Assembly: GCA_019843655.1 (NCBI GenBank) | Contig: JACDQD010000105.1 | Coordinates: 3,906,001-3,970,000, forward strand | Source of the DNA: Lethocerus indicus | Taxonomy: Eukaryota > Arthropoda > Insecta > Hemiptera > Belostomatidae | Length of the DNA: 64,000 bases | Reading direction: 5' to 3' | Part shown: piece after piece, positions 28,901 through 41,600 of the stretch | How positions within the stretch are numbered: the stretch's first letter is position 1 | Layout of the letters: each line of letters opens with the position of its first letter | Translations under genes and position numbers: made by a program | The notes under the pieces: model-generated | What the model was told of the DNA's origin: nothing | The model's input: only the letters and a program-made list of their open reading frames with translations | Database searches by the model: none

Positions 28901-31900
28901 AACCCTATAATTTAAGCGAGTTTATTCCCATCCCTCTTTGATTTTTTTGTTAAGTTCATATCTCCCTAGAAGAACTGCCATTTTAGTAGTACTATTTTTA
29001 AATCTGTCTTACTAGAAAAGTCTTAATGTTACTGTTAATTTCTACTGAAGAATTACTACTACAATTGCTTTATCCCGCTTTGCATTTCGAACACTTTATT
29101 CACGTGCTGTACATTTAATAGCTATAAAGTAGATTTTATTTTCAAGTATTAATCATCACATAAAAATTCGTGTTTAATTACATATATTATGTAACATTTA
29201 GCACAATTATGGATGTCAACGCAAGTTCGTTAACATAAGCAGAAAAAAATACGAACGCAAACTGTTTGGGAAAATAAACGAACATGACAGTCAAAAATAT
29301 TCACTTTTACTATTTATTTCAGTTATTTTTTATATAAGTTATTAGCGCAATACTAATGTTCTAAAACAAACATATTAAAAATCGATTTTACTGTATTGTG
29401 GTTGCCAGGAAATTAGACACTGGTGGCTGCACTGTACGTCATGCGCAATATGGCAAACCACGAGGTGATAACAAATGTCAAGTTTGATTGTGTTATGTAA
29501 ATAGGACTATATTCTGTTGTTGTACAAATGTCATCGACCCGCCGCCACTATGTAGAGTTCGTTAGCGATAGAAAATGAAGCAAAATAATGAAATGAGCGG
29601 CGAAGAAATGGAAACTTTCAAGCCGCCGTCGTGTTTGAACTTCAGCAACGCTAACATAGAAGATTGGAAATTGTGGTTGCAAAAGCTCAACTTTTATTTG
29701 GAAGTTTCCGGCAACGCGGACGCTTCCGACAGTAGAAAAATTGCCATTTTGCTCTATTGTATCGGTGATATGGGCATTCGTCTGTTCAATACTTTTGGCA
29801 CGTTTGGCCAAGAATTGACCTACAGTGAAGTTGTAAGGAAGTTTAGCGACTACTTCGAACCGCGTAAAGGTCTCTTAACCCATCGTAAAAACGTCGTCTA
29901 CGAACGGTACAAGTTCCTTTCCTACTGTCAGAAGACTCAGTCCAACACCAGGTATTTGGGTGAACTTAGAAATCTTGTTTCAAATTGTGATTACTTGGAA
30001 GAGGAAAATATGGTCCGAGATGCTTTCATACTGGGCATGACAGATAAACATTTGAAACGGCAGTTATTGGAAATGAAAAACCTTACATTGTCCAGTCTGG
30101 AACAAATACTTAGAGCATATGAAATCAGTGATGAGGTAAATGTGGACAAAACATTTAAGTCTTTATCTCAGCAGGATTATTTAAAAGGTGCTCGTTACAA
30201 CAGGCTAGGAGTGAAGCCTAAAAGAAAAGGTAGGAATTTAATTAAATAAAACAGGTGAGTTTTCTCTATAATGCTCGGGTGTATTGTTACGTAAATCTGG
30301 AGAGTTTTAGGGTTAGTGTAAGTTTGGAACTGTATGACTAATATTTTAAAAATAATAGTGTTCTATAATACATTTGTATGATATATTTTGATTCATTATT
30401 TTTTGTAACAGTATCAATTGTTTTGATCAATTTGTCAATATACATATCTTGTTGTTTTCCCATATAATCACGTAGGAATATATAAAGAAGTAGATTCTTT
30501 GTGACTGGTTAATTTGGATGAATGAAATCTTTATGAAGCCAAATCATGAAAGCTTACAATTTCAATTGAAATATTGTACTTGCTGGATTAATATTGTTTA
30601 CAATGAATATTTGTATATGAATGATTCATTGTGCATAAATAATAATAAATTGTGGTTAGGCCTAATTATACATATCTAATTCTTAGTGCGATTGGTATTT
30701 CTAGATATTTGATTGTATTATACTTTTTATTGAATTTTTCAGAAGGTGCCCAGATTGAGGAAGTAGAAGTGTCTGATGATCCTCCAAACTATGAACCTCC
30801 ACCTGATTATGCTGAAATTATGAAAATGGAAGAAGAGACAAAGAGAAGAAAATCTATGAAACTGAAATCTTCAAGGTGATGACATTGTTTATTTTGTTTG
30901 TGTGTGCATGTGTGAATTCATATACATATTAGGGGTGGTGGGTTACAATTCACTTTTGTCTACATTCTGGAAGCTACTATATTGTTGCATCAGAGAGGAT
31001 TATTTTATTGGAGTTCATCCTGCACGTATTCAGCTAAATCACCATTATCACAGAATATTTTCTACATATGGACAAATAATTATTGGGCATTACACCTCAT
31101 TATGCTATATAAATGCAGTTTAAAAGAAAAACAAATTATTGGATAGAGTCAGTAACAGAAATACTTGTGGATACTTGGGCCAAATTTATGAATCTGTGTA
31201 TGAGGTCTAGTAAAAATGTTAGGAGATGGCATTACTTTTTTGTATGAAAGCCATTTGGTACTTTTAACAGAATGTTGTTCCTGTCTCATGTGGTTTGCAA
31301 GCTTTAGTGTATCTTAACACTTCCTGGTCTGGTGTCCTATAAATTTAACTAACCCATAGGACCAGCTACTTTTTGAATTTTTGTCGAAAAGTACACACAT
31401 ACAACTCCAGTACTGTTGAATACTTTTTAATGATACTTAAAATCCTTGAATATCACAATGTAATGAATAAGAGTATGATATTGTTCAAAACATGACACTC
31501 TAGATAGTGTTTGGCACTCCAGTGTTGGCAACGGTAACACTTAATACATGGGTGGACCATAATGTGTTAAATGAGTCATGCATAATAGACTTATTATGAC
31601 ACTTGTGAGCAATTTGTGACTATATAGGTTAAATACAGAAGAAAAAGGAAAATTCATTCTCATTCATTGATTTCATTGTACTTTTTTATTCTCTCCAGAG
31701 GAGGAAATGCAATAAAGGAATCGGATCAGCCTGTGCCAATACCTGATTCTCCTCCACCTCCTTATTCAGATACCCAACAGTCAGGTAAATATAACCGTAC
31801 ATACATTGTTTGTTCAATCAAAAATATCATTTGATCAATTGTATCATTGCAGAAACATGTTTTTATTTTTATTTTGTATTTCTACACAATGTAACTATAC

Positions 31901-32861
31901 AGTTGTGAAGAATTGCCTTTAAAAAAATGGTGAGAATTAAACCCAACAATTCTTAATCTCTAAGCACTTCTGGTCATGTTCAGCATTGATGTTATAACTC
32001 TCCCACTCCAATGATAATATAACTGCTTGCAACTTGTAATCGGAATAGAAGCTTAATTTCTGGATTTCTTGTAATAAAATGACTGACACATTGTATAAAA
32101 AACATTTAAATTAAAAATTAAGTATTAAATAAGTATTTGTACTCATGATAACCTTGATTTAAATAATATATTTACTGATCTTAAAAAACAAAATTTTTCT
32201 CTGCAGTATGACTCCTCATTTTGGCAATACACCCGACCTATAAATATATATTCGTGAAAATATCAAGGAGTTATTTTAAATATTTTATTATGTTGTAGTT
32301 AAAATACAATGTATGTTTATAGGCATGACGAATGATAGTGCACCAATAGGCAGCGACTGGACTACTTTTGACAGTTCTTTAACTGTTGCTGGGTGCAGCA
32401 CATCCACAGTGTTCGGTAGTTCTGTCCAACGCCATCAGATAGATCCCACACACAATGCTTATCTCAGTCAAGAGAATAACAGCAGTGGTTCCAGCAGTGG
32501 TACTTCATCTGTCAATGAAAACAGATGCCCTTACGATTTCAGCAAGTTGTGGAATCTTTTCCCTGGGAAGAATTATTCTCACAACAATACAAGAGAATTA
32601 CTTGAACAATCGACATGCAATTGTGAAGGGGCATGCGGTTGTGCCAGCGCTAGTAACGCACGGAGAGTCAGGAGTGAATCAGTCAATTTACCTTCGATGG
32701 CTGCCACTTGGTCTCCGGCCACAACAAAATTTAAAGAATTGGACGTCTCGAAGAATTGTGAAGAACGAAAAATGCAAAATCTTTTCTTTTCTTCAATAAA
32801 AAATCACAAAGGGACAATAAAAGGTAGCACATCCGCTGACAATTTGCATTACTTAAATTGA
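22967..32861 (+). CDS. CUB-like/LDLa single-pass receptor with PPxY tail (5' exon missing)
   Basis: Thirteen exons join in phase to about 794 aa: 22967-23118, 24241-24607, 25168-25367, 26059-26212, 26552-26587, 26843-27013, 27421-27615, 28114-28233, 28447-28569, 28741-28851, 30743-30875, 31699-31784, 32323-32861. The first begins mid-codon in a signal-peptide-like hydrophobic stretch, so a short 5' exon is missing. Three Cys-containing CUB-like blocks (exons 2, 3-5, 6-7) precede an LDLa repeat at about 425-465 ([17 protein letters not shown], calcium-binding acidic residues present), then a transmembrane helix at about 494-517. The cytoplasmic tail has PPNY (556-559), PPDY (562-565) and PPPY (606-609), ligands for Nedd4-type WW domains, so ubiquitin-controlled trafficking is a reasonable inference. 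The Neto-like CUB/LDLa/TM layout is suggestive, but I cannot name the orthologue. AATAAA at 33092 may end the mRNA. Confidence 0.85.
29575..30249 (+). CDS. Ty3/Gypsy Gag-like protein nested in a receptor intron
   Basis: An uninterrupted 224-codon frame lies in the intron between receptor exons 28741-28851 and 30743-30875, on the same strand. An in-frame TAG just before the ATG fixes the start. The protein matches the capsid core of Ty3/Gypsy Gag: a W-x-LW-LQKL-type opening near residues 24-31, a [20 protein letters not shown] helix pair near 50-70, a YERYKF-type segment near 110, and a [23 protein letters not shown] motif near 155-175. It stops where a CCHC zinc knuckle would normally begin; no protease or reverse transcriptase follows and I see no LTRs. 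It is GC-richer than the intron. It could be a recently stranded Gag fragment or a domesticated gene. Two splice donors sit at its 3' end (see the separate entry). Confidence 0.8.
   Translation: MKQNNEMSGEEMETFKPPSCLNFSNANIEDWKLWLQKLNFYLEVSGNADASDSRKIAILLYCIGDMGIRLFNTFGTFGQELTYSEVVRKFSDYFEPRKGLLTHRKNVVYERYKFLSYCQKTQSNTRYLGELRNLVSNCDYLEEENMVRDAFILGMTDKHLKRQLLEMKNLTLSSLEQILRAYEISDEVNVDKTFKSLSQQDYLKGARYNRLGVKPKRKGRNLIK
30226..30260 (+). promoter_or_regulatory. Two candidate splice donors at the end of the Gag-like frame
   Basis: The first donor, AAAAG/GTAGGA with GT at 30230, cuts the Gag frame one base into a codon. The next receptor exon (30743) expects exactly that phase, so splicing would join Gag in frame to the receptor tail. 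The second donor, CAG/GTGAGT with GT at 30255, is a perfect consensus 5 nt after the Gag stop codon and would splice inside the 3' UTR. Use of either is inferred. Confidence 0.35.
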
Positions 32862-33837
32862 CTCATTTCAAAAACTGCTTATTTTATTACTTATTTCGAA
32901 GACTGATATATCTTATCTAATATATTTTAGATGTGATTTGTTAAAACAACGTATTAACTCAGAAATATTAATTATAGTCCTCCATGTGAGTATATTCTAA
33001 GTAATAGAGTAAGAAAATTGATTGATAGTTATATATTATTTCTAGAAAATATTTGTTCTCTAACCTATATTTATATTGTATTATCTTGTTAAATAAAACA
33101 ATGTTATGAAGTATTTGTTTTATAACCTATCATTAATAATTTCCAATTATTCTTGTTTATTTAAAGTGACTCTTGCTTTATTTAGAATAATACTGTATCA
33201 CAATATCTGCAAAGGAAATATAACTTGCGACTGTATTAAAATTAGCACAAAAATATGGAAAAATTAGTAATTGGAACAGGGCCGATTATAGTTTGTTCCT
33301 ACCAGTGCACCCTAGATCGTGTATCAAATTTAATAACCGACCAGTGGATTTATTTAGTTAATATTTTGAAGTAATATTCATTAGTATTATTTATAATAAT
33401 ATATAAATAAATTCAATTTATTGTACATATAGTTTATGTATTATAATTTTTTAATGTACTATGAGTTACAAGTGTAGTTGGCTAAACTGGGCCTGTGCCA
33501 TTGAAATCGTAGTTTAAATTTAACGGTCATTGTAACAGCGCTCATCTTTTGATCTGTTTGATCCTGTATTTCTGGTGACAACTCTGTTATCTTTTATGTT
33601 TTAAGTTATTTAATTAACTAAGCGAGAGCCCGCAAAGATAAATAAATGAATAATTTCAGTCATATCTTAATGCAAGTTACCATTGGACTTAATGATTTCG
33701 TTTTTAGTGCGGACAGTCCGTTATCGTATTACAAGTTTCTCTAATGACAGAGAAGTTTTGTACCTGTAGGCAGATTATATCCATAATTTTTTGAAACTTT
33801 ATTGAATTTATTTTGCCTTTCGTTTTCATTTAGAAAA
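32862..33837. other. Intergenic region between the receptor and separase-like genes
   Basis: Contains the receptor 3' UTR (AATAAA at 33092-33097) and, toward the right, the promoter and 5' UTR of the next + gene. An acceptor-like TTTCATTTAG ends at 33833, just before the start ATG at 33838, so the next gene probably has a non-coding first exon around 33500-33700. No other gene is visible. Confidence 0.5.
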
Positions 33838-36800
33838 ATGTCGTTGGACAGAATTTGTTGTCTAATAAGGGTAGATGATGTTGAAGCCGCATATAAGGAA
33901 GCAAAGGTTAGTGGTTTGAATTTTTGTGGCATGTTCGTTATTTGTCTCGTAGTTTTGGATTATTAAGATTTATACTTATGATGTAATCATTTACAAAACA
34001 TGGAATAGACGTTTTATGTATAAGTGTTGGGAGTAACAATGTTCTTCCCGAATTTAATTATTTTCTTTATTTCCTGATATTTGTTCTCATACTGTACTCA
34101 TTGTATTTGTTAGGTCTGATATTTGTCTTGAATTTTGTAGCCACATAGTACAATTCTGAATATTTTTGTTCTTTGCAGGATTTTTTTAAAGTAAAAGTAA
34201 ACAAAGAAGCACAAGCATTGAAAGTTCTGATTAAGCTCAACGAATTAATTCATCCTGTGCTGGAAACAAAATCAAACTTGAAAACAAGTCCATCAGTTGT
34301 GTTTGCCCTTACTGATTTGTGTTGCCTATGCATTAGTGAAACATGGGAATGCACCCATACCAGTTTTATGCAATCTCTGTATCATATAAATCGCTACCTA
34401 CTAAGTCAGGTATTACAATTTTAAAACTAATTTCTGCCTCAAGTTATTTCTGTAGCGTTATAGACACATTCTAAGTTGCTGGTTTGAATCTCATGCCTCT
34501 CCCCTCATTACCTCTAAGAGCAGATATAAATCCACTAGTGAAAGGAAATGAACTTATTATGAAAAAAGTAGAGTAGTATATATGTATGATAGATAAATAT
34601 TGATCTTCAGGATATCAAAACTGAAGTAAATTCTATGTTAAATAATATACTGATCAGATTATATATTTATCTCATCTCAACATTAAAACTGTTAAAAACT
34701 TGGTAGAATTAGAAAATAATTAATTTGTTAGTATCCATAATTATTCAAACAAGGCAATGGATTATATGTAATTTACATTTGAACTAATCTATTCATCTAC
34801 TTTAAAATAACAATGGCATGTTATGAATTAGAATCAAAGCCACAACTTGTCTGTGGCCCTAATAATGTCAGTAAATAATTTTTTACTTTGAAATTTCTGA
34901 CTGTGTGTGATCATCAAAATATTTATTATAATATTGCTACATTAATTACTATAAATCAATATTTTATTTTAGGGACATTTGATGGACTACAAACGGTTGT
35001 GCCAATATTATTTCAAATTGAGAATGGGCAGACGGAAACAGTCTTGGGACTCATCTGAAAGAGTAGTTGTCACCAATACCCTTTATAATGTGGCAAGTTT
35101 TATGTGTAAAACCGACAGTAATTTTTGTCAAAAAATGTGCAGTGATGACGAAAATTCATTTTTTGTTTGGTGGCAATTCATAATGGATTTGGTTGAATTG
35201 AACAATTATGAAAATTTGTGTCTCCACTTTACAGTGACATCAAGCTTTTTAGTTGGAACTCGATCATTGCTTGGTGTTTCTGAACATGCCAAAATCAGCA
35301 ATAAAATTTTGTCTTGTTATAAACAATGGTCAGAAAAATTGAGAGAAAAACCGATCAGATTGAAACTCAATGTAAAAGATTTATCATCTTTAACAACAAA
35401 CCTATTGGAGACATTTTTGAATTCAGCAACTGATGATGAAATAATAAAATATAAATGTCAGCCTATTATAAGTTTTCTCGAAAACCTCAGTTCTTTTCTG
35501 AATAAATCGACTGATATCTATGAAAGTATACATGTTCTTATTAAACTGTTCCGCCTCTGTGAAAGTTTATCAAGTGGTGGATTGATAGAATCATTGAACA
35601 AATTCAGTGAAACCATTGAAAATTATGCAAGCCAAAAGAAACCCATTCATTGCGAAACAATAACATTTTCTTTACATCTCATTTATAAATTGCGTTCTCG
35701 TTTTGTGAAAAATGCAGAATTTGTTGCTACAAATGCATTAGTCGACATGGCAAAAATTGTTCTCAATTGCCTGTCACATGTCAAAGCGAGCAAGTTGCCA
35801 GTTAAAAGGAAAGTGACAGGACAAGTTAATTCATTGTTCACTGTCATGTATTTTGCATTTTCTGTGCAGCAAAATGCTTCAAAAGTGCTTGCTGATATTT
35901 TCAAAGAAATGAAACAAGTTTTTAAAGCTTTTGTCTCGATACCAAATATTGTTGATGTCAATGGTCTTCTCTGTTTTGGCTGTAAGTATCAACTTATCTT
36001 CCAATCGGCCTGGTAAAAAACAAATGATATTGGTTTAGAAATAAAAATGGTTCATATTACTTAATTTTAGGTGTAAATGTAGTGAGAGTGCTGACAGAAT
36101 GATTCATTGGAAACAATACAAATAAGTGCCTCACTGTGTTCACTATAATAGAATGTTACTGACAAATGTTAGAAGCCAAAACTGGTTTTCTTTAGTTCCA
36201 AAGGCATAAGAGGTGCATATACCATTTAGGTATATCTATGATTTAAATATTTAAGTATGATGGTAGTGAAACCACAGTAATTTTTGTCTATTACTATGAT
36301 ATCTATATTTCATATATGACGAAGGTTCTAGTCTTGGGTTGGACTAGTTTTGAATTTTCACTGTTGTATCAGTAGCATTCTGTAAAAAATAAGGGAAATA
36401 TTGTTTCATGAAGTATATACTACTATATAATGACATAATATGTTTTGTAAGCATAATGGTGTATAAATGTACAATAATTTCAGTTACTGGTTGCATTAAT
36501 GTATTGTTTGCGTACAACAAAGCCGATTTGCATTGCCAGTCTGCAACTTTAGGAATATATTTAATGAAATACCTTCTAACTATTGAAACCATCCACCTGA
36601 TAGCTTCTCCAATGAAGGTAAATAAATAGTCCACTATTCTAATATAAAATTCATAGTATTTTAAATATTATATTAGAAGTAACAACCAATACATTAATTA
36701 ATCATTCAGTAAATTAAGGATTCAATATAAATGATCATAATTTTAAACTTCAAGCAATATGAAACTTTTTAATGTATACCATAATTCCTATGATCAGTGT

Positions 36801-38589
36801 ATAGTATTGTATTATACTATTAATTGTTGTTTGATTTAAACAGACATACGTTACATATAGCATTAATGCTTTTATTCAACCATTGGGAAAAATAGGACAT
36901 GAAGAAACAGCTCAAATTGGTCTTATGGCACTTGTTGGAGTACACCAAGAACTTTCTGAAATAGTCTTTACAGCTTGGGCCAATTTAAAAGTTAACAATA
37001 CCAACACTTCATTTAATATGGTATGTTATATATTATTGACAACAAAGGTTATTAATGAGTTCAGGATGCATTGAAACATTTTAAGCTACTTTTATTTGTA
37101 AGTAGATATGTAGGTCAATATTTATTTATAATCACTGATGGATATTTTTATTTAAGGAATCCACCGTTTATGACATTATACAAAATAATGCAGAAGTGTT
37201 GGAATCTGAATGGTCCCCTTGTAAGGTTGAATCTTTTCAAATAGATGACCTGCTGCTGAAGGAAATTCGATCATACACTAAACACAAGTAAGCTGTGTAT
37301 GAGCTGTGCATGTACACATTAAATCTCATAGGTTAAATCAATATTAGAGGGGAAAAACTAAGTTAGAAATGCTGAGTATACATTCTGTACTAGTATAAAC
37401 AGCTGTATTATTTTTAATAGTATAGAAATATCAATAACAATTGAAGGATATACATTCGGTTTTATCAATGCATGTTTTGTAACTTGTGTATTTTGTTTAA
37501 TTCAGTTATTTGATATCTATTGATATATGGTCCTGCAATGTTTAAGAAAGCTAAAGAAAATCTACAATAATGTTTCAGGAGTTTACATGGTGATCCTACT
37601 CTCGCGGTCTACAGAACTGCTGCAAAAGTTTGTACTAAAAAACTATTGCTGGCTGAAATTTTACTTTGTGCTACTGATGTTGTCACTGTTCAACCTGATC
37701 ATCCAAATATAAATCGCTTTGAGATGTCATTAGCCAACATCATTCAGCACCTGAACAAACGTTGCCAGGTATAAAAATGTAAAAAAAGAAGGTTAAACCT
37801 ATAAATTTGTGCATTAATATTCATGAGTAAACAATAACCACCGCAGTTGAAATTTAAAAGGCACCTTAATAATTTCCCTGTTGTGTATTCTGTAATATAA
37901 TTAGGACTACTGTATTTTTAAATTTAACCCATTAGTTGTGCTTTCGAGTGCACGTCATAAATTCATCCTGGTTCCATGAAATTTCAAAAGACTCACTAAT
38001 AAAATGGCGGCAGAAATCACTATAAATTAAAATATTATAAATTTAGAGGAATATATGCTTAGATTATAAGTTAAAATTTCTTCTAAATAATGCAGGGCAC
38101 ATTGCAATAATTGATACTTTAGTAAGATGACAGTGGAGTTGTGTTACATTCAACTCAGACACCAGTACTTTTATGTATTATTATTTTAAAAGCTACTACT
38201 TAGTTTCTGTGGTACACAGATTTTTTTTCTTTTCAATTCAATATTAATTATTCAATTACTTTTCTAATATCCAAAAAAATGTTATTCTTTTGTTTAATTC
38301 AAAAAATTATATTTTTCTTTAGGGGTATTCCAACCCCTCGCAGATCACAAAACAGGTATTCTAAATTTTATTTTTTTGTTTCAGGAAAATTCTGATCCTG
38401 CAGAAAAATTGCATATTCTCTTATTGCTTGGGAATATTCACTATCAAAGAGCTCGATGTGAAATAATGCATTTGAGAAAGAAATCAGAGGTTAGTTGATG
38501 GACTCATTTACTAATTTTTCCTTATTTAAATTATTTGCTTTTTTTTAACTTTTTTTATTGCTTATTCAATGACCTTACATGTTATATAC

Positions 38590-38647
<58 letters not shown>

Positions 38648-41600
38648 CTATAATAATTATAATTATAATAATAATACAATCACCCACAGGTGATAAATTA
38701 TCTGTGTTTAAAAATTATTAATGCATGAACTATGTTCATCTATCATAAATACATTTAATTCAACATTATGTTCAACCAATTTTTCTAAGTTTAGTTACAG
38801 CTTTTTTTGCCAAGGCTTTTTCTAGGCGTTATTACATTGGTTATCTCCTGACATCCCAGACATTTCTTACGACAGAAAAGGAAGTTGCCATGCGACCTAA
38901 TTGAAAAAAAATAAAACAAAAAAACATTAAAAATAGGGGAGAAGCCCGTGGGTTTCTACTCCATTGCTGTCCATTGTAGTTAGTGCTTGTATCAATGTTG
39001 CTTATTGTATTTTTGTTACAGTTGCAACAATAAAAAGAGAAAATATATTACATTGGTATAAAATTAATATGACACATAAACACTTTTGCCTTCTTTAATC
39101 TTTTTAACTTTATTTAATTTTAACTTGTAACATCAGAGTTCCTGTGACAGATAGTCATGTTCAAAGTTTTTCCCAGTATTGTTATTGATCAGGTGTGAAT
39201 CCTGACAGTAGACTGAATTTGAATTAAATTATTAATTTGAATTTAAACAAATTTATTAAGAAGAGAGATTGTGTCTTGAATGATATTTAGGGTGTGGATT
39301 CAATAAATAATTTGTTGTATTTTCTTTCAGGCAGAAGTTGTCCAACTTGATTTAAAGCCAAAGTATGTTGTTCCTGTATTGGAAGCAAACGAGGGTGACA
39401 TTCTCAACGAATCTCTTGTAGCTCCTGCATTTTCTTATTTGACTTTGGACTCACAGGCTATAATAATGGATTTATTAGGAAAAGCGTTGAATTATTGGAA
39501 GAAAACTGCTGAAATGGTGAGTAGTTTACTGTCCTCATGAAATGTTTGCAGGTCAATATAGTTATAAGTAATGTGACAATAAAATTGTACTTTTTGTTAC
39601 TGATTTATTTCTGCTAAAATCCTGCTAAAAATAACATCTACACGTGACAAAGAAGATTATGCAGTTCTTGCAGTTCTTTAATTAGTCCATCAAGGGCAAA
39701 TTTTCTTTCATTGTTTCTTCTTCATGATAATATATCTTTTCTTTACATCTTTGTAACATCTGCCCTTTTCCCCAGCACTTGCAATTTTTATTTTTGATTT
39801 CCTAATGTGATGGTTTCTAAAAACCTTCCCTTAATTATGTAAACGACACGTTGCTTAGATGTGGAGATAACAGTAAATTGTTTTTTGCATGAAAATTGTT
39901 TTTTATTATATTAAAGACCTACTATGCATTAGCTTTCAGTTTAGATTGTTGAGGATGCAAAATTTGATTTGAATTTTTAGTATGAATAGCTATCCAAAGG
40001 GAATGCCAAGAGGTTATTGCAAAGTAGTAAAAATTGTCAAAATTTAAATTATTTTCGATCAGGTATTGTCAAATACCTGTAGAGTAAATAAAGGAATCTA
40101 ATAACAATTCACTTTCAAATTCAAAAGTTGAAAGAACTTTGCCTCATAAATGGCTAGCATTAATACTGAATCTTTAGTAATTTCTATTACAAGGAAGGGG
40201 TATTGAGCAACAATATGGGCATAATTTTCACTTTATCAACTGTTAATTAACATTTATTTCAATTAATATAATTGAATTTTGTACACCTTTTCTATGAAAG
40301 TATACTCTTGAAAATATTAATTGAATGTTTCACTTGTATGTTTCTTCTGTTATTGCAATAACAACTTCAATCATATTGCTTCTTTTACAGCTGAAACCTC
40401 CTATGGGAAATGGATCTTTTCAATTTTCTCTCAGCTATGTCAAAGCGACAGGGTATTTGTACAGACTGTATTGTCATAAAGTAAAAGAAGTGGAAACTTG
40501 GGAATTGCTTTATGAGCTTGCTGACAAATTAAACAGTAGTAAAAATAAGGTACATGGTATGTTGGCAGCTGCAAAAATTAGTTCGGCTTATTATATTATT
40601 TTTAGTGTGTGGTTCCTAACATGATTTTTGTATTTTTTTATGTAGCTGTTGCTGAACTATTGAACATTCAGTTTAATGTGAGAGATGATTGGCTTGAATC
40701 TGCAAAATTATATGTAAAGAATGAAGAAATTGATAAAAAAAATTATGTGACCCAGTTGTTTATTGTCAGCAGAGCAAAGAATGCCTACAATAACAAAAAG
40801 GTATACTGTGTATTTTATAGATAAAATATCTATCAGTTTATCATTTTGTTTCCACTATGGCTTTTGGAGTAAAAATGATCTCTTTTGTTATCAACGATTT
40901 GTATTATTCGTCTAGAATAATTATCCCACAATGTATTGTAAAATGTTTAAATATGAAAAAAAAGAAATTGCTGCAAACATCTAAATTTAGCTTAGCTTCA
41001 GGAAAAAATGCAGAAGGGATGCCCTTGGGGGGTAAGGTGGAACCCAAATAGTCATTCTAACACCTTAAATTTTTGTAGCTGGAAGAAAGCAAGGAAATTC
41101 TTGATACTTTGGACATCAATCAGGTGAAGATGAATTTCTTGGTTTACGTTCAACACCAAATCCTAAGTTCTCTGATAACTGGTTCGAAAGAAACTGAATC
41201 TGACAAAACTCTATTTTACATCACACCCGAAGCTTGTCCTTTGCCAGCTGTTAAAGTTTTTGGAAACTTATTGTACATTGTAAATATTTCAAAGTGGAGT
41301 AAGTATTTTCTAATTTTTCCTGTCGCATTTGTTTGAATTTGTACATGTATTGTGTTATGGAGTAATTTACTGAAGGTTCTGAATTTAATTTGGATTCAGT
41401 CAGTTCATATGCAAAACGTTGAGTAGGTTGATTGGGCAGTTGAAGAATATGTTATCACTTCAAAATTGGTTATTCATATTATTACTAATTTAATTATTTC
41501 ATGAGGCCTGTAGTACACACAGATTACATTACATTTTATGTTAATAGAATACGTAATACTTTTCAGGATATAAGTAACTAACATTATTGTTTCTTTGTTC

